NCBI RefSeq assembly: GCF_002902905.1
Contig: NZ_CP026124.1
Span: 3,162,001 to 3,226,000 of the forward strand
Direction of reading: 5' to 3'
Length of the DNA: 64,000 bases
From: Achromobacter sp. AONIH1
Lineage (GTDB): Bacteria; Pseudomonadota; Gammaproteobacteria; Burkholderiales; Burkholderiaceae_B
The notes below the pieces were generated by a model that was not told the DNA's origin, ran no database searches, and was given only the letters and a program-made list of their open reading frames with translations. Below, piece by piece: positions 21,705 to 31,140 of this stretch (position 1 is its first letter; each line of letters starts with the position of its first letter). The position numbers and the translations under genes are program-made.

Positions 21705-22796
21705 TCAGGGCAGCAGGGGGCACAGGCTGACGGGCGAGCGCAGCGCGAAGGACGCGCCGGCGCGTTCGGGCATGCCGGTGACGGGGTCGATGCGCAATGC
21801 GCGGATGAGATGGTCGTCCTGCGATGCGATCAGCAGGAAGGCGCCGTCGGGCGTGAAGGCGATGTCGCGCGGCGTGCGCCCGCCGGCGGGGAAGTGGCCC
21901 AGCGGCTCCAGCCAGGGCGCGTCGCGTCGCAGGCGGAAGGCGGCGATGCTGTCGTGGCCGCGGTTGGAGACCATCAGCAGCCTGCCGTTCGGGTGCAGCC
22001 GGAGCGCCGCGGCCCAACTGGCGCCGGTCCAGCCGGGCGGCAGCGTGCTGGCGTGCGCCAGTTCGCGGGGCGGGGTTCGCGCATCCCCGGCCTGCCCGTA
22101 GACGCTGAGCGTATTGGACAGCTCATTGACCGCGACGATCAGCGCGCCGGCCAGGACCAGATGGCGCGGCCCCGAGCCGGGCCGCGCACGCAGCGTCCAG
22201 TCGGGCTCCGGCGCCAGGCCGTCGGCCTGCACGCGATGGCGGACGATCGCGTCGGTGCCCAGGTCGCACAGGTACACATGCGCGCCGGCGGCATCGGGCA
22301 TCGCGAAATGCGCGTGCGGGCCGTCCTGGCGGTCGGCGCGCGGCCCCGAGCCCTGGCGCCTGAGGGCCTGCGGCTCGCCGTCGGGCAGGCCCTTGTCGTC
22401 CAGCGCGTAGCACAGCAGTTCGCCCGAGCTGTAGTTCGAGACGTACAACTGGCGCGCCACCGGATTCACGCTGACGTGGCAGGGGTCGGCGCCCGGCACG
22501 GCGGTGCGGCCGATGGGGCGCAGGCGCGCGCCGCCGTCCTCGATGGCGCTGATGTCCAGCGCCGCGTCGCGGCTGCGTTCGCTGACGCTGTAGAGCCGGT
22601 CGCCCCATGCGCACAGGTAGGAAGGATTGACCGGGCCGGCCAGGGCCTGGCGTTCGCGGAACGTGGCGGATTCGCCGTCGAATTCCAGCAGGTGTATGCC
22701 CAGGCCGCGTCCCTGCACATGGGGCAGGATTTCCGTATAGGTGCCTACCGCCAGCAGGCAGCTGCCCGGCGCGGAGGAATGTTGGGATTCATGCAC
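21705..22796 (-). CDS. Beta-propeller lactonase family protein
   Basis: The 363-residue protein fits the seven-bladed lactonase family (6-phosphogluconolactonase YbhE/Pgl type): VGTYTEI near the start, SVNPVARQLYVSNYSSGEL, GSGPRHLV, LHPNGRLLMVSNRGHDSIAAF and GRTPRDIAFTPDGAFLLIASQ. It would open a sugar acid lactone formed by the neighbouring dehydrogenase. The GTG start at 22796 overlaps the end of the permease gene by 8 nt, indicating tight coupling. No export signal is evident, so it is cytoplasmic. Confidence 0.85.
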   Translation of the reverse strand: MHESQHSSAPGSCLLAVGTYTEILPHVQGRGLGIHLLEFDGESATFRERQALAGPVNPSYLCAWGDRLYSVSERSRDAALDISAIEDGGARLRPIGRTAVPGADPCHVSVNPVARQLYVSNYSSGELLCYALDDKGLPDGEPQALRRQGSGPRADRQDGPHAHFAMPDAAGAHVYLCDLGTDAIVRHRVQADGLAPEPDWTLRARPGSGPRHLVLAGALIVAVNELSNTLSVYGQAGDARTPPRELAHASTLPPGWTGASWAAALRLHPNGRLLMVSNRGHDSIAAFRLRRDAPWLEPLGHFPAGGRTPRDIAFTPDGAFLLIASQDDHLIRALRIDPVTGMPERAGASFALRSPVSLCPLLP

Positions 22797-23976
22797 GTTC
22801 GGACCTCGTCGCTACGTCTATCCAGACCGCCAGCACCAGCACGGCGCCCTTGACGATCATTTGCCAGGAAGTATCCACGTTCATCTGCTGCATGCCGTTG
22901 TCCAGGCTGGCCATGACCAGCGCGCCGATTAGCGCGCCGTACACGGTGCCCGAGCCGCCGCGCATGGACGTGCCGCCGATGAAGCAGGCGGCGATGGCGT
23001 CCAGCTCGCCGCCCACGCCGGCCGACGGCGAGCCCGCCGCCGCGCGCGCGGTGGTGACAATGCCGGCGAAGGCGCACATCAGGCCCATCAGCATGAACAC
23101 CATCAGTTTCACGCGCTTGACGTTCACGCCGGACAGCCGGCTGGCCTCGACGTTGCCGCCCACCGCGTAGACGTGGCGGCCGAACACCGTCTGGCTGGTG
23201 ATCCATGAGAATACGCCAAGCAGCGCCAGCAGGATGAGCACCGGCAACGGCACGCCGTGGGCCTGGTTCAGCACCAGCACGAAGCCCGCGGCCGTGGCGG
23301 CGATCGCGCCGACCTTGAGTCCGTCGGCCCAGGCCGGCGCCAGCGCCAGTCCCAGCCGGCGACGCTGGCGCCGGCGCGACAGGGCCAGGCCGCAGGCCAG
23401 CGCGATGATCAGCGCCACCATCAACCAGGACAGCGCCGGCGGCACGAAGGCCTGGGCGATGGCGCCCAGATCGTCGGGCACGGGGGCGATGGTGACGCTG
23501 TCCGTGCTCAGCTGCAGCAGTCCGCGATAGGCCAGCATGCCGCCCAGGCCGACGATGAAGGACGGCACGCGCAGCCGCGTCGTGAGGCAGCCGTTGACCA
23601 GGCCCAGCGCGGCGCCGGCGGCCAGCACGGCGGCCACCGCCAGCCAGGTGTTCCAGCCCAGGTTCACCGTCAGGATGGCGGCCAGGCCGCCCAGCAGGCC
23701 CAGCAGCGATCCCACCGACAGGTCGATCTCGCCGGCGATGATGACCAGCACCATGCCGCAGGCCAGCATGCCGGTGACCGACATCTGCAGGAACAGGTTG
23801 GAGATGCTGTTGGGGCGCAGGAAGGTGCCGCCGGTCTGGTGCCAGAAGAACAGCCAGATCAGCGCCAGGGCCAGCACCATCGCCAGCAGCTTGTGGCGGG
23901 CGAAGAGCTGGCGCAGGGGCTGGCGCGCGGCCTTGGGGCGGGGTTCGGCATAGGAAGAGGCGAGGGTCTGCTTCAT
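22789..23976 (-). CDS. xylH: Sugar ABC transporter permease, XylH type
   Basis: This 395-residue inner-membrane protein has about ten helices and belongs to the RbsC/XylH permease family. Conserved features are the GMVLVIIAGEIDLSVGSLLG segment, a typical signature of carbohydrate permeases in this group, and GGTSMRGGSGTVYGALIGAL. It is as long as E. coli XylH, which has extra helices compared with RbsC. It sits between the ATPase gene (5 bp upstream) and the lactonase gene (8-nt overlap). Xylose is the family reference substrate; the operon context suggests a sugar or uronate that is then oxidised. Confidence 0.88.
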   Translation of the reverse strand: MKQTLASSYAEPRPKAARQPLRQLFARHKLLAMVLALALIWLFFWHQTGGTFLRPNSISNLFLQMSVTGMLACGMVLVIIAGEIDLSVGSLLGLLGGLAAILTVNLGWNTWLAVAAVLAAGAALGLVNGCLTTRLRVPSFIVGLGGMLAYRGLLQLSTDSVTIAPVPDDLGAIAQAFVPPALSWLMVALIIALACGLALSRRRQRRRLGLALAPAWADGLKVGAIAATAAGFVLVLNQAHGVPLPVLILLALLGVFSWITSQTVFGRHVYAVGGNVEASRLSGVNVKRVKLMVFMLMGLMCAFAGIVTTARAAAGSPSAGVGGELDAIAACFIGGTSMRGGSGTVYGALIGALVMASLDNGMQQMNVDTSWQMIVKGAVLVLAVWIDVATRSERA

Positions 23977-23981
23977 GGCGT

Positions 23982-25526
23982 TCAGGCGGCGTGCCGCAGC
24001 GGTTCGGTGTTCAGGGCGGCGGCCAGCACGCGTTCCTGCGTCAGGCCCTGGATGGGGAATTCGGCGGCGACGCGGCCGGCGTTCATGACCAGCACGCGGT
24101 CGCTCATGCCCAGAATCTCGGGCAGCTCGGAGGACACCATGACGATGGCCACGCCGCGGTCGGCCAGATCGAAGATCAGCTTGTAGATGTCGTACTTGGC
24201 GCCGATGTCCACGCCGCGCGTCGGCTCGTCCAGGATCAGCACCCGGGGGTTCTTCAGCGCCATCTTCGCCAGCACCACCTTCTGCTGGTTGCCGCCGGAC
24301 AGGCTGGCCACGGGCAGGCCGGGGCTCGCGGTCTTGATGCGCAGGCGCGCGATCTCGCGCTCGACCGCGGCCAGTTCCGACTGCGCGTCGACGCGGGTCG
24401 CGCGCGCGTGGTCGGCCAGGGTCGCCAGCGTGATGTTCTCGGCCACGCTCATCTGCGGCACGATGCCATGGCGCTTACGGTCCTCCGGCACTAGGCAGAT
24501 GCCCTGCGCGATGGCGTCGGCCGGCGAGCCGATGCGCACGGGGCGGCCCTGCACCCAGACCTGCGCCTCGCTGCGGCCGGCATAGGCGCCGTAGATCGCG
24601 GACACGAGTTCGGTGCGGCCCGCGCCCACCAGGCCGGCGATGCCCAGGATCTCGCCGGCGCGCACCTGCAGGCCCGCATCGTCCACCCGCTTGCGGCGCG
24701 GGTTGGTGACGTCCCAGCAGGTCACGCCGCGCGCTTCCAGCACCACCTCGCCGGGCTGGCGCTCGGTGCGGGGAAAGCGCGAGGTCAGTTCCCGGCCTAC
24801 CATCAGGCCGATGATGCCGTTCTCGTCCAGCGCCGCCGCCGGCCGGGTGGCGACATGCTCGCCGTCGCGGATCACGGTGATGGTGTCGCAGACCCGCTTG
24901 ACCTCGTCGAGCTTGTGCGAGATGTAGATGCAGGCCACGCCGGCGCGCTTCAGGTCCTCGATGATCGCCAGCAGCACCTCGATCTCCTTGGCGCTGAGGG
25001 AGGACGTGGGCTCGTCGAAGATCAGCAGGCGCGCCTGCTTGGCCAGGGCGCGGGCGATCTCGAACAGCTGCTGATGGCCGTTGCCATAGTGCATCACTGG
25101 CGCGCCCACGTTGACGTCGTCCAGCTTGAGCCGCGCCAGCAGCTCGGCCGCGCGGCGGTGCATGGCCGGGTAGTCCATGCGCCCGCCAGGCAGCTTCAGC
25201 TCATTGCCGAGGAAGATGTTCTCGGTCACGCTCAGCTCCTGCACCAGCATCAGCTCCTGGTGCAGGATGACGATGCCGGCGCGCTCGCTGTCGCGGGTGG
25301 AACGCGAGCGCAGCTCGCGGCCTTCCCAGAGGATCTGGCCTTCGTAGCTGCCGTGCGGATAGACGCCCGACAGCACTTTCATCAGCGTGGACTTGCCGGC
25401 GCCGTTCTCGCCGCACAGGCCCAGGCATTCGCCCGGCCGCACGGCCAGGCTGACGCCGGACAGCGCGCGCACGCCCGAGAATTCCTTGACGATGCCGCGC
25501 ATTTCAAACAGGGGCTGCTGTTCCAT
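23982..25526 (-). CDS. xylG: Sugar ABC transporter ATP-binding protein, XylG type
   Basis: The 514-residue protein holds two nucleotide-binding domains. The first has Walker [10 protein letters not shown] and Walker [11 protein letters not shown], but the signature helix reads YGNGHQQL where LSxGQ is usual. The second has the degenerate P-loop [10 protein letters not shown] common in this family, a clean signature LSGGNQQK and Walker [18 protein letters not shown] at 25526 is preferred over GTG at 25529 as AGGAG lies 7 nt before it. It energises import through the XylH-type permease. XylG of E. coli also has an altered first signature, which supports the XylG assignment over RbsA. Confidence 0.9.
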   Translation of the reverse strand: MEQQPLFEMRGIVKEFSGVRALSGVSLAVRPGECLGLCGENGAGKSTLMKVLSGVYPHGSYEGQILWEGRELRSRSTRDSERAGIVILHQELMLVQELSVTENIFLGNELKLPGGRMDYPAMHRRAAELLARLKLDDVNVGAPVMHYGNGHQQLFEIARALAKQARLLIFDEPTSSLSAKEIEVLLAIIEDLKRAGVACIYISHKLDEVKRVCDTITVIRDGEHVATRPAAALDENGIIGLMVGRELTSRFPRTERQPGEVVLEARGVTCWDVTNPRRKRVDDAGLQVRAGEILGIAGLVGAGRTELVSAIYGAYAGRSEAQVWVQGRPVRIGSPADAIAQGICLVPEDRKRHGIVPQMSVAENITLATLADHARATRVDAQSELAAVEREIARLRIKTASPGLPVASLSGGNQQKVVLAKMALKNPRVLILDEPTRGVDIGAKYDIYKLIFDLADRGVAIVMVSSELPEILGMSDRVLVMNAGRVAAEFPIQGLTQERVLAAALNTEPLRHAA

Positions 25527-25545
25527 CACCCATCTCCTGTCGCGG

Positions 25546-26562
25546 CTACTTGCCCGCGATCTGTTCCGCCGTATAGAACCCGTCCTTGACCAGGATGTCC
25601 AGGTTGTCGCGCGTCAGCAGCGTGGGCTTGAGCAGGATGCTGTCCACCTGGCCCTTGCCGTTGTCGAGCTTGGCGTTGAACGCGGGCTGCTTGCCCTGCA
25701 CCAGTTCCACGGCCACCTGCGCGGCGGTACTGGCGATGCTCTTGAGCGGTTTGTAGATGGTCATGGTCTGCGTGCCCGCCGCCACGCGGCGCACGCCCGC
25801 CAGGTCCGCGTCCTGGCCCGACACCGCGACCTTGCCGGCCAGCTTCTGGCTGGTCAGCGCCTGGATCGCGCCGCCGGCCGTGCCGTCGTTCGAGGCGACG
25901 ATGGCCTGGATGTTGTTGCTATTGGCGTTCAGCGCGTTCTCGATGATGGCCTGGGCCTTGGACGGATCCCATTCCGGCGTCCATTGCTCGCCCACGATCT
26001 TGATGTCGCCCTTGTCCGCCAGCGGCTTGAGCACGTTCATCTGTCCTTCGCGGAACAGGCGAGCGTTGTTGTCGGTGGAGGCGCCGCCCAGCAGGTAGTA
26101 ATTGCCCTTGGGCACCACGTCGATCACGCCCTGCGCCTGCATTTCGCCGACCTTGACGTTGTCGAACGAGACATAGGCGTCCAGCGGCGCGCCCAGGATC
26201 AGGCGGTCGTAGGCGATGACCTTGATGCCGCTCTTGCGTGCCTTGGCGATCACGTTGCTCAGCACCTTGGAATTGAAGGGCACGATCACCAGCGCGTCCA
26301 CGCCCTCGGCGATCAGGTTCTCCAGCTGTGCGATCTGGCGCGCCTCGTTGGCGTTGGCGGATTGCACGCTCACCTTGGCGCCCAGGGCGGTCGCGGCCTG
26401 CACGAAGTAATCGCGGTCGCGGGTCCAGCGCTCGACGCGCAGGTCGTCGATGGAAAAGCCGATCACGGGCGCTTCCTTGCTGGCGTGGGCGGCGGCGCCG
26501 GCGTACAGGGCGGCGGGCAGCGCCAGGGCGCAGGCCAGCAGGCGGCGGAAAGATAGGGTCAT
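25546..26562 (-). CDS. xylF: Periplasmic sugar-binding protein, XylF type
   Basis: The 338-residue protein has a 27-residue signal peptide ([20 protein letters not shown], cleavage after HA) and a two-lobed sugar-binding fold. Family motifs are [45 protein letters not shown] and [15 protein letters not shown], which match XylF-type xylose-binding proteins (Rxx-RW..D). [15 protein letters not shown] and [13 protein letters not shown] follow. It is the third-from-outside part of the uptake route: porin, binding protein, permease. It lies 16 bp upstream of xylG. Confidence 0.9.
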   Translation of the reverse strand: MTLSFRRLLACALALPAALYAGAAAHASKEAPVIGFSIDDLRVERWTRDRDYFVQAATALGAKVSVQSANANEARQIAQLENLIAEGVDALVIVPFNSKVLSNVIAKARKSGIKVIAYDRLILGAPLDAYVSFDNVKVGEMQAQGVIDVVPKGNYYLLGGASTDNNARLFREGQMNVLKPLADKGDIKIVGEQWTPEWDPSKAQAIIENALNANSNNIQAIVASNDGTAGGAIQALTSQKLAGKVAVSGQDADLAGVRRVAAGTQTMTIYKPLKSIASTAAQVAVELVQGKQPAFNAKLDNGKGQVDSILLKPTLLTRDNLDILVKDGFYTAEQIAGK

Positions 26563-26581
26563 GTCTGTCTCCTCGTTGCGC

Positions 26582-27946
26582 TCAGAAGGTGATGCCGGTC
26601 TTCAGCCCGATGATGAAGGCGTCGTGGTTGCTGGACGTGCCACCCGGATGTCGGATGTACTGCAGGTTGGGCCGCAGGTAGATGGACGGAACCGGCGACC
26701 AGCTGTAGTAGGCCTCGGCCACGTACTCATAGCCGTCGCCCACCGTGGTTCGCGTGTCCAGCCGCTGGTCCTGCTGCCTCACGTAGCGCGCGTAGCGGCC
26801 ATTGTTGTGGGTTGCGCCGATGGCCACGCCGACCACGTCGCGCGGCTGCCCGAAAGGCCCTTTGTACTGCAGGCCCAGCGCGAGCTGGTGATCCTGCGCC
26901 GCGGTGGCGCGGTCGGCCTGCGAGAAGTTCAGGAACACCGAGGCGCCGCGCGCGCCGGCGGCGCCGCTGACCTGCTGCTCGAAGTTCAGGTAGAAGCCAT
27001 ACTGGCCGTTGCGTTCGCGCGGCGCCAGCCCGGTGAGGCCGCGCGCGTCGCCGTTCACGTCCTGGTACAGATCCTTGCCCTGCGAGGTGTTGTACCAGGC
27101 GCCGAACTTGTAGGAGCCGGGCAGTCCGTTCCAGGACGGCAGCACGCCGAATTCCAGCGGGATCAGCGCGCCGGTGGTGCCGCCGGGATTGTCCAGCGAC
27201 AGCCCGTGGCGGCGGGCGTAGCCGTCGTCCACGTACTTCGGGTTGACCTGATAGACGCCGGCCTGCAGATAGGTCTGTTCCGACGTGCTGACCTTCAGGC
27301 GCGTGGCCCACTGGCTGGTTGGCCAGTTGACCCAGTAGCTGCCCACCAGATTGCCGGGCTGCGAGCCGCAGAAGGTCAGGTTCTGGAAGTCGCAGGAGAA
27401 GCTTGCGAAATCCTCGCCTACCGTCATGCGGCCGAATTTCCATTGCACCCGGTTGTCCAGGAAGGACTGGTTGAGCCAGAACTGCGTCATGTGCCAGGTT
27501 TGGCCACGGCCGTAGACCTCCTGGATCAGCATGTTGTTGCCGATGCCGGCGTCGGCGCCCAGATTGCGGCCGTTGCGGTCGGTGATGGTCATCTGGAAGG
27601 TGCCGCCGCGCCAGCCCCAGAGCTTGTCCAGGTTCAGCGTGGCGCCGAAGACCCACTGGTCGGTGTAGCGGGTCAGCTTGTCCTTGCCGCCGCTGAAGTT
27701 GTGCGCGGCTTCGCCGGTATAGCCGAGGTTGAGGTCGATGCCGCGCTCTGACAGGCTGGTGCGCAGGCCGCCCCAGTCGCCGAACAGGTGCGGGCTGGTG
27801 GTGATGTCATACGCCTGGGCCGCGCCGGCGGCGGTCAACAGGCCGGCCATGAGCAGCGGCCGGAGGAAGGGCAGGCGCATGGGGGAGCGATGCCGGAGGC
27901 GCGCGCCAGCGCCGTCCGCTGCCAGGGGGCAGGGAGGTGTTGCCAT
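26582..27946 (-). CDS. Carbohydrate-selective porin, OprB family
   Basis: This outer-membrane beta-barrel of about 454 residues begins its mature part with SPHLFGDWGGLRTSLSERGI, the OprB-family opening, and ends in aromatic Phe (TGITF) as outer-membrane proteins do. The start at 27946 is chosen as AGGAG lies 7 nt before it; it gives a long leader in which the typical signal peptide (MRLPFLRPLLMAGLLTAAGA) begins at codon 23. A start at that inner Met (27880) has no Shine-Dalgarno. It is the first gene of the sugar operon and lies behind the palindromic operator. It would let sugars cross the outer membrane for the XylF-type receptor. Confidence 0.87.
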   Translation of the reverse strand: MATPPCPLAADGAGARLRHRSPMRLPFLRPLLMAGLLTAAGAAQAYDITTSPHLFGDWGGLRTSLSERGIDLNLGYTGEAAHNFSGGKDKLTRYTDQWVFGATLNLDKLWGWRGGTFQMTITDRNGRNLGADAGIGNNMLIQEVYGRGQTWHMTQFWLNQSFLDNRVQWKFGRMTVGEDFASFSCDFQNLTFCGSQPGNLVGSYWVNWPTSQWATRLKVSTSEQTYLQAGVYQVNPKYVDDGYARRHGLSLDNPGGTTGALIPLEFGVLPSWNGLPGSYKFGAWYNTSQGKDLYQDVNGDARGLTGLAPRERNGQYGFYLNFEQQVSGAAGARGASVFLNFSQADRATAAQDHQLALGLQYKGPFGQPRDVVGVAIGATHNNGRYARYVRQQDQRLDTRTTVGDGYEYVAEAYYSWSPVPSIYLRPNLQYIRHPGGTSSNHDAFIIGLKTGITF

Positions 27947-28036
27947 GACTTGTCTCCTGTCGCCGCGTGCCGCGGGTGGGCGGGTCGGCTTGTATGTCGT
28001 TGGCCGACGGCTTGTCGGCGAAGCTAGTTTCAGTGC

Positions 28037-28056
28037 AATTGACAGCGCTGTCAATT
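28037..28056. promoter_or_regulatory. Perfect 20-bp palindrome, LacI-type operator
   Basis: AATTGACAGCGCTGTCAATT is identical to its reverse complement and has the central CG typical of LacI-family sites. It lies 91 bp before the porin start codon. On the minus strand it includes a perfect TTGACA, with a weak -10 candidate (GAAACT) 17 bp downstream, so a bound repressor would cover the -35 box. The LacI gene at 19699-20718 is the obvious partner. Confidence 0.82.
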
Positions 28057-28159
28057 CACTTGGTACCTAGGGATTTCGCTAGGAACGGGGCAGGGGACCT
28101 TCGGCGCCGCAAGGGCTGGATGCGTGCGTATCGCAGGCGCGCCGTGGTTTGCGGGCAGG

Positions 28160-28187
28160 AAAAAGCCCGCTTGCGCGGGCTTTTTTT
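28160..28187. terminator. Intrinsic terminator after htpX
   Basis: AAAAAGCCCGC and GCGGGCTTTTTTT form a stem around TTGC. On the minus strand it follows htpX by 35 bp and ends in five T; the plus strand has seven T. Confidence 0.85.
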
Positions 28188-28221
28188 CTGTGGACCATCA
28201 GCGCCCTCGCGGGCGCCGGAA

Positions 28222-29103
28222 TCAGGCCGGACGGGCTTGCTGCAGCGCCGCGATGCGGGCCGGGATCGGCGGGTGCGAGGCGAACATCGCGGCCAGGCCG
28301 CCCTTGCCGGTGATGCCCGAGGCCTCGAAGGACTTGGGCAGTTCGCCGGCTTCGACGCCGCCCAGGCGGGCCAGGGCGCGGATCATGGGTTCGCGGGCGC
28401 CCATCAGGTGGGCCGAGCCGGCATCGGCGCGGTATTCGCGCTGGCGCGAGAACCAGGCGACGATGATCGACGCCAGGATGCCGAAAATGATCTCACAGAC
28501 CAGCACGGTGACGTAGTAGCCGATGCCCATGCCGCGCTCGTTCTTGAGCACGACGCGGTCGATGAAGTAGCCGACCACGCGCGCCAGGAACACCACGAAG
28601 GTGTTGACCACGCCCTGGATCAGGGTCAGCGTGACCATGTCGCCGTTGGCGATGTGGGCCACTTCGTGGGCCAGCACGGCGGCGACTTCCTCTTCGGTCA
28701 TGCTTTCCAGCAGACCGGTGGATACCGCGACCAGCGAGTCGTTCTTGAACGCGCCGGTGGCGAAGGCGTTCGGCGCGCCTTCGTAGATGGCGACTTCGGG
28801 ACGGCCGATGCCGGCGCGATCGGCCAGTTGGTGCACGGTATCGAGCAGCCAGGCCTCGCGCTGATTGCGCGGGGCGTTCGGATCCAGCACTTGCGCGCCG
28901 GTGCTCCATTTGGCCATGGGCTTGCTGATGAGCAGCGAGATGATCGCGCCGGTGAAGCCGACGACGACCGAGAACACCAACAGCGCCTGCAGGTTCAGGC
29001 CCTGCGCGGTGATGTATCTGTCCACCCCGAGGATGCGCAGCGTGGCCGACAGGACCAGCATCACAGCCAGGTTGGTGATGACGAACAAGACGATGCGTTT
29101 CAT
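28222..29103 (-). CDS. htpX: Membrane zinc metalloprotease HtpX
   Basis: HtpX is a heat-shock inner-membrane protease that degrades damaged membrane proteins together with FtsH. The 293-residue protein has two N-terminal helices, the zinc site [10 protein letters not shown] (HExxH) near residue 142, two further helices ([20 protein letters not shown] and the [20 protein letters not shown] region) and the third zinc ligand Glu in [14 protein letters not shown]. The length equals the family norm. It is a single gene with its own terminator. No heat-shock promoter could be assigned. Confidence 0.96.
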   Translation of the reverse strand: MKRIVLFVITNLAVMLVLSATLRILGVDRYITAQGLNLQALLVFSVVVGFTGAIISLLISKPMAKWSTGAQVLDPNAPRNQREAWLLDTVHQLADRAGIGRPEVAIYEGAPNAFATGAFKNDSLVAVSTGLLESMTEEEVAAVLAHEVAHIANGDMVTLTLIQGVVNTFVVFLARVVGYFIDRVVLKNERGMGIGYYVTVLVCEIIFGILASIIVAWFSRQREYRADAGSAHLMGAREPMIRALARLGGVEAGELPKSFEASGITGKGGLAAMFASHPPIPARIAALQQARPA

Positions 29104-29253
29104 GCTTTTTATGTTCCTCTGCGAGCAGGATAGTTCGGCTTGGACTGCAAGGCGGGCCGCCAGTTCCCCGACCGCCGGCGCCGCCTCCGGTGACGGGGAG
29201 TATAGTATCGCTTTCCCTCGGTTCCCTTCACTTTTTACCTAGCGCAGGTCCCC

Positions 29254-30108
29254 ATGCAGGCTCTCTGGATGTTGGTGGCGTCAGCCATGTTCGCCATCAT
29301 GGGGTCGTTCGTGAAGCTCGGCACCGAGCACGGCGCGTCGCTGCCGCTGGTGGTGCTGTTCCGCGGCCTGCCTTCGGTCATCCTGCTGCTGATCTGGGCG
29401 CGCGCCGGACGCCAGTCCATCGTGCCCACCAGCTGGAAGCTGCACCTGTGGCGCAACCTGTCCGGCGTCACCTCGATGTGGCTGGGCTTCTATGCCATCG
29501 CCCACCTGCCGCTGGCCACCGCCACCAGCCTGAACTACACCGCGCCGCTGTTCATCGCCTGCTGGATGCTGGGCTGGGGCGGCGCGCAGCGCGACGCCGT
29601 GCGCATCACCGCCGTGGCGCTGGGCTTCCTGGGCGTGATCGCCGTGCTGCGTCCCAGCATCAACGACGACCAATGGCTGGCGGCGCTGCTGGGGCTGACG
29701 GCCGGCGCGATGTCGGCCGTCGCCATGATGCAGATCCGTCAGCTCGGCCGCATCGGCGAGCCCGAATGGCGCACGGTGCTGTTCTTTTCCGTGGCGGTCT
29801 GTCTGTCCAGCGCCGCCGGCCTGGGCTTCGACGGCTGGGGCCAGGCCGACTGGCCCGGCTATGCCGCGCTGGTGGGCGTGGGCGTGGCCGGCCTGTTCGG
29901 CCAGCTGGCGATGACGCGGGCCTTCGGCCTGGGCTCGGCGCTGCTGACCGCCGCCCTGCAGTACTCCACCATCATTTTCGCGGCGCTGCTGGGCATGGGC
30001 CTGTGGGGCGACCGCCTGGACGGCCTGGCCTGGGCCGGCATGGCGCTGATCATCTTCGCCGGACTGCTGTCGGTCTGGCGCACCATGCGCGATCCCAAAC
30101 CGGCCTGA
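29254..30108 (+). CDS. DMT superfamily (EamA) transporter
   Basis: The 284-residue protein has ten predicted membrane helices in two EamA repeats, the drug/metabolite transporter layout. The repeat boundary falls near residue 140 (QWLAALLGLTAGAMSAVAMM). Conserved features include LATATSLNYTAPLFIA in the first repeat and AFGLGSALLTAALQYSTIIF in the second. Such proteins export metabolites such as amino acids; substrate is not predictable. A TATAGT box lies at 29201-29206, but no -35 is clear. The sulfurtransferase gene follows after 42 bp and may be co-transcribed. Confidence 0.9.
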   Translation: MQALWMLVASAMFAIMGSFVKLGTEHGASLPLVVLFRGLPSVILLLIWARAGRQSIVPTSWKLHLWRNLSGVTSMWLGFYAIAHLPLATATSLNYTAPLFIACWMLGWGGAQRDAVRITAVALGFLGVIAVLRPSINDDQWLAALLGLTAGAMSAVAMMQIRQLGRIGEPEWRTVLFFSVAVCLSSAAGLGFDGWGQADWPGYAALVGVGVAGLFGQLAMTRAFGLGSALLTAALQYSTIIFAALLGMGLWGDRLDGLAWAGMALIIFAGLLSVWRTMRDPKPA

Positions 30109-30150
30109 GTCCCGGCCGTCCATCCGAATTCAGCAAGAGGAGTCCGACCG

Positions 30151-31008
30151 ATGACGATGACCCTGATTTCCGCCGCCGAACTGGCCGAGCGCCTGGGCGG
30201 CGCCGACCTGCGCGTGTTCGACGTGCGCCACGACCTGATGAACCATGCCGCCGGCCGCCAGGCCTATGAGGCCGGCCATATCGCCGGCGCCCGCTACCTC
30301 GATCACGAGACCGAGCTGGCCGCCCCCCGCACGGGCAAGAACGGCCGCCACCCGCTGCCGTCGCGCGCGGAATTCGGCGCGCTGATGGCCGCTCACGGCG
30401 TCACGCCGCAGACCCTGGTGGTGGCCTATGACGCCAGCGGCGGCATGTACGCCGCCCATCTGTGGTGGATGCTGCGCTGGCTGGGCCATGAGCGCGTGGC
30501 GGTGCTGGACGGCGGCTGGCAGGCCTGGACCGCGGCCGGCCTGCCCGTTTCGACCGAGCCGGGCGTGGCGGCGCTGCCGGGCCAGCCCGTCGAGCCGGGC
30601 GCGTCGCTGGCCGCGACGGTGGATGCCGCCACGGTGCTGGCCAATATCGCCCAGCCCGCCTTTACCGTGATCGACGCGCGCGCCGCCAACCGCTATCGCG
30701 GCGAGGTCGAACCCATGGACCCGGTGGCCGGCCACATCCCGGGCGCGCTGAACCGCCCCAACGGCGAGAACCTGCGGACCGACGGCCGCTTCAAGGCGCC
30801 GGAGCAGTTGCGCGCCGAGTTCACGGCGCTGCTGGCGGGCCGCGATCCGGCCGCCATCGTGCATCAGTGCGGCTCGGGCATCACCGCCTGCCACAATCTG
30901 CTGTCCATGGAAATCGCCGGCCTGTCCGGTTCGCGCCTGTATCCGGGCTCGTGGAGCGAGTGGTGCAGCGACCCGTCGCGTCCGGTGGCCACGGGCGCCG
31001 TGGCCTGA
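30151..31008 (+). CDS. sseA: 3-Mercaptopyruvate sulfurtransferase (rhodanese family)
   Basis: The 285-residue protein has two rhodanese domains. The C-terminal one carries the active loop CGSGITA (Cys240), which is the mercaptopyruvate sulfurtransferase type (CGSGVTA in E. coli SseA) and unlike the CRxGx[RT] loop of thiosulfate sulfurtransferases. The N-terminal domain has DASGG in the same place and is inactive, as usual. It transfers sulfur from 3-mercaptopyruvate to thiols or cyanide. The Shine-Dalgarno is strong (AAGAGGAG). A terminator follows. Confidence 0.88.
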   Translation: MTMTLISAAELAERLGGADLRVFDVRHDLMNHAAGRQAYEAGHIAGARYLDHETELAAPRTGKNGRHPLPSRAEFGALMAAHGVTPQTLVVAYDASGGMYAAHLWWMLRWLGHERVAVLDGGWQAWTAAGLPVSTEPGVAALPGQPVEPGASLAATVDAATVLANIAQPAFTVIDARAANRYRGEVEPMDPVAGHIPGALNRPNGENLRTDGRFKAPEQLRAEFTALLAGRDPAAIVHQCGSGITACHNLLSMEIAGLSGSRLYPGSWSEWCSDPSRPVATGAVA

Positions 31009-31046
31009 GGGCGGGGCGCCGGTCCTTGCCGGCCGGCATGAAAGAG

Positions 31047-31077
31047 AAAAGCCAGGGCGATGCCCTGGCTTTTTTTT
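31047..31077 (+). terminator. Intrinsic terminator after the sulfurtransferase gene
   Basis: AAAAGCCAGGGC and GCCCTGGCTTTT form a stem with a 3-nt loop followed by a run of T. A-rich flank on the other side allows two-way use with the convergent HD gene. Confidence 0.88.
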
Positions 31078-31140
31078 GCTGCGTCCGGCCGGTCTTGCAG
31101 AGCGCCGACGCCGACCCGGGCGCGAGGCAGGCGCGGTTTT

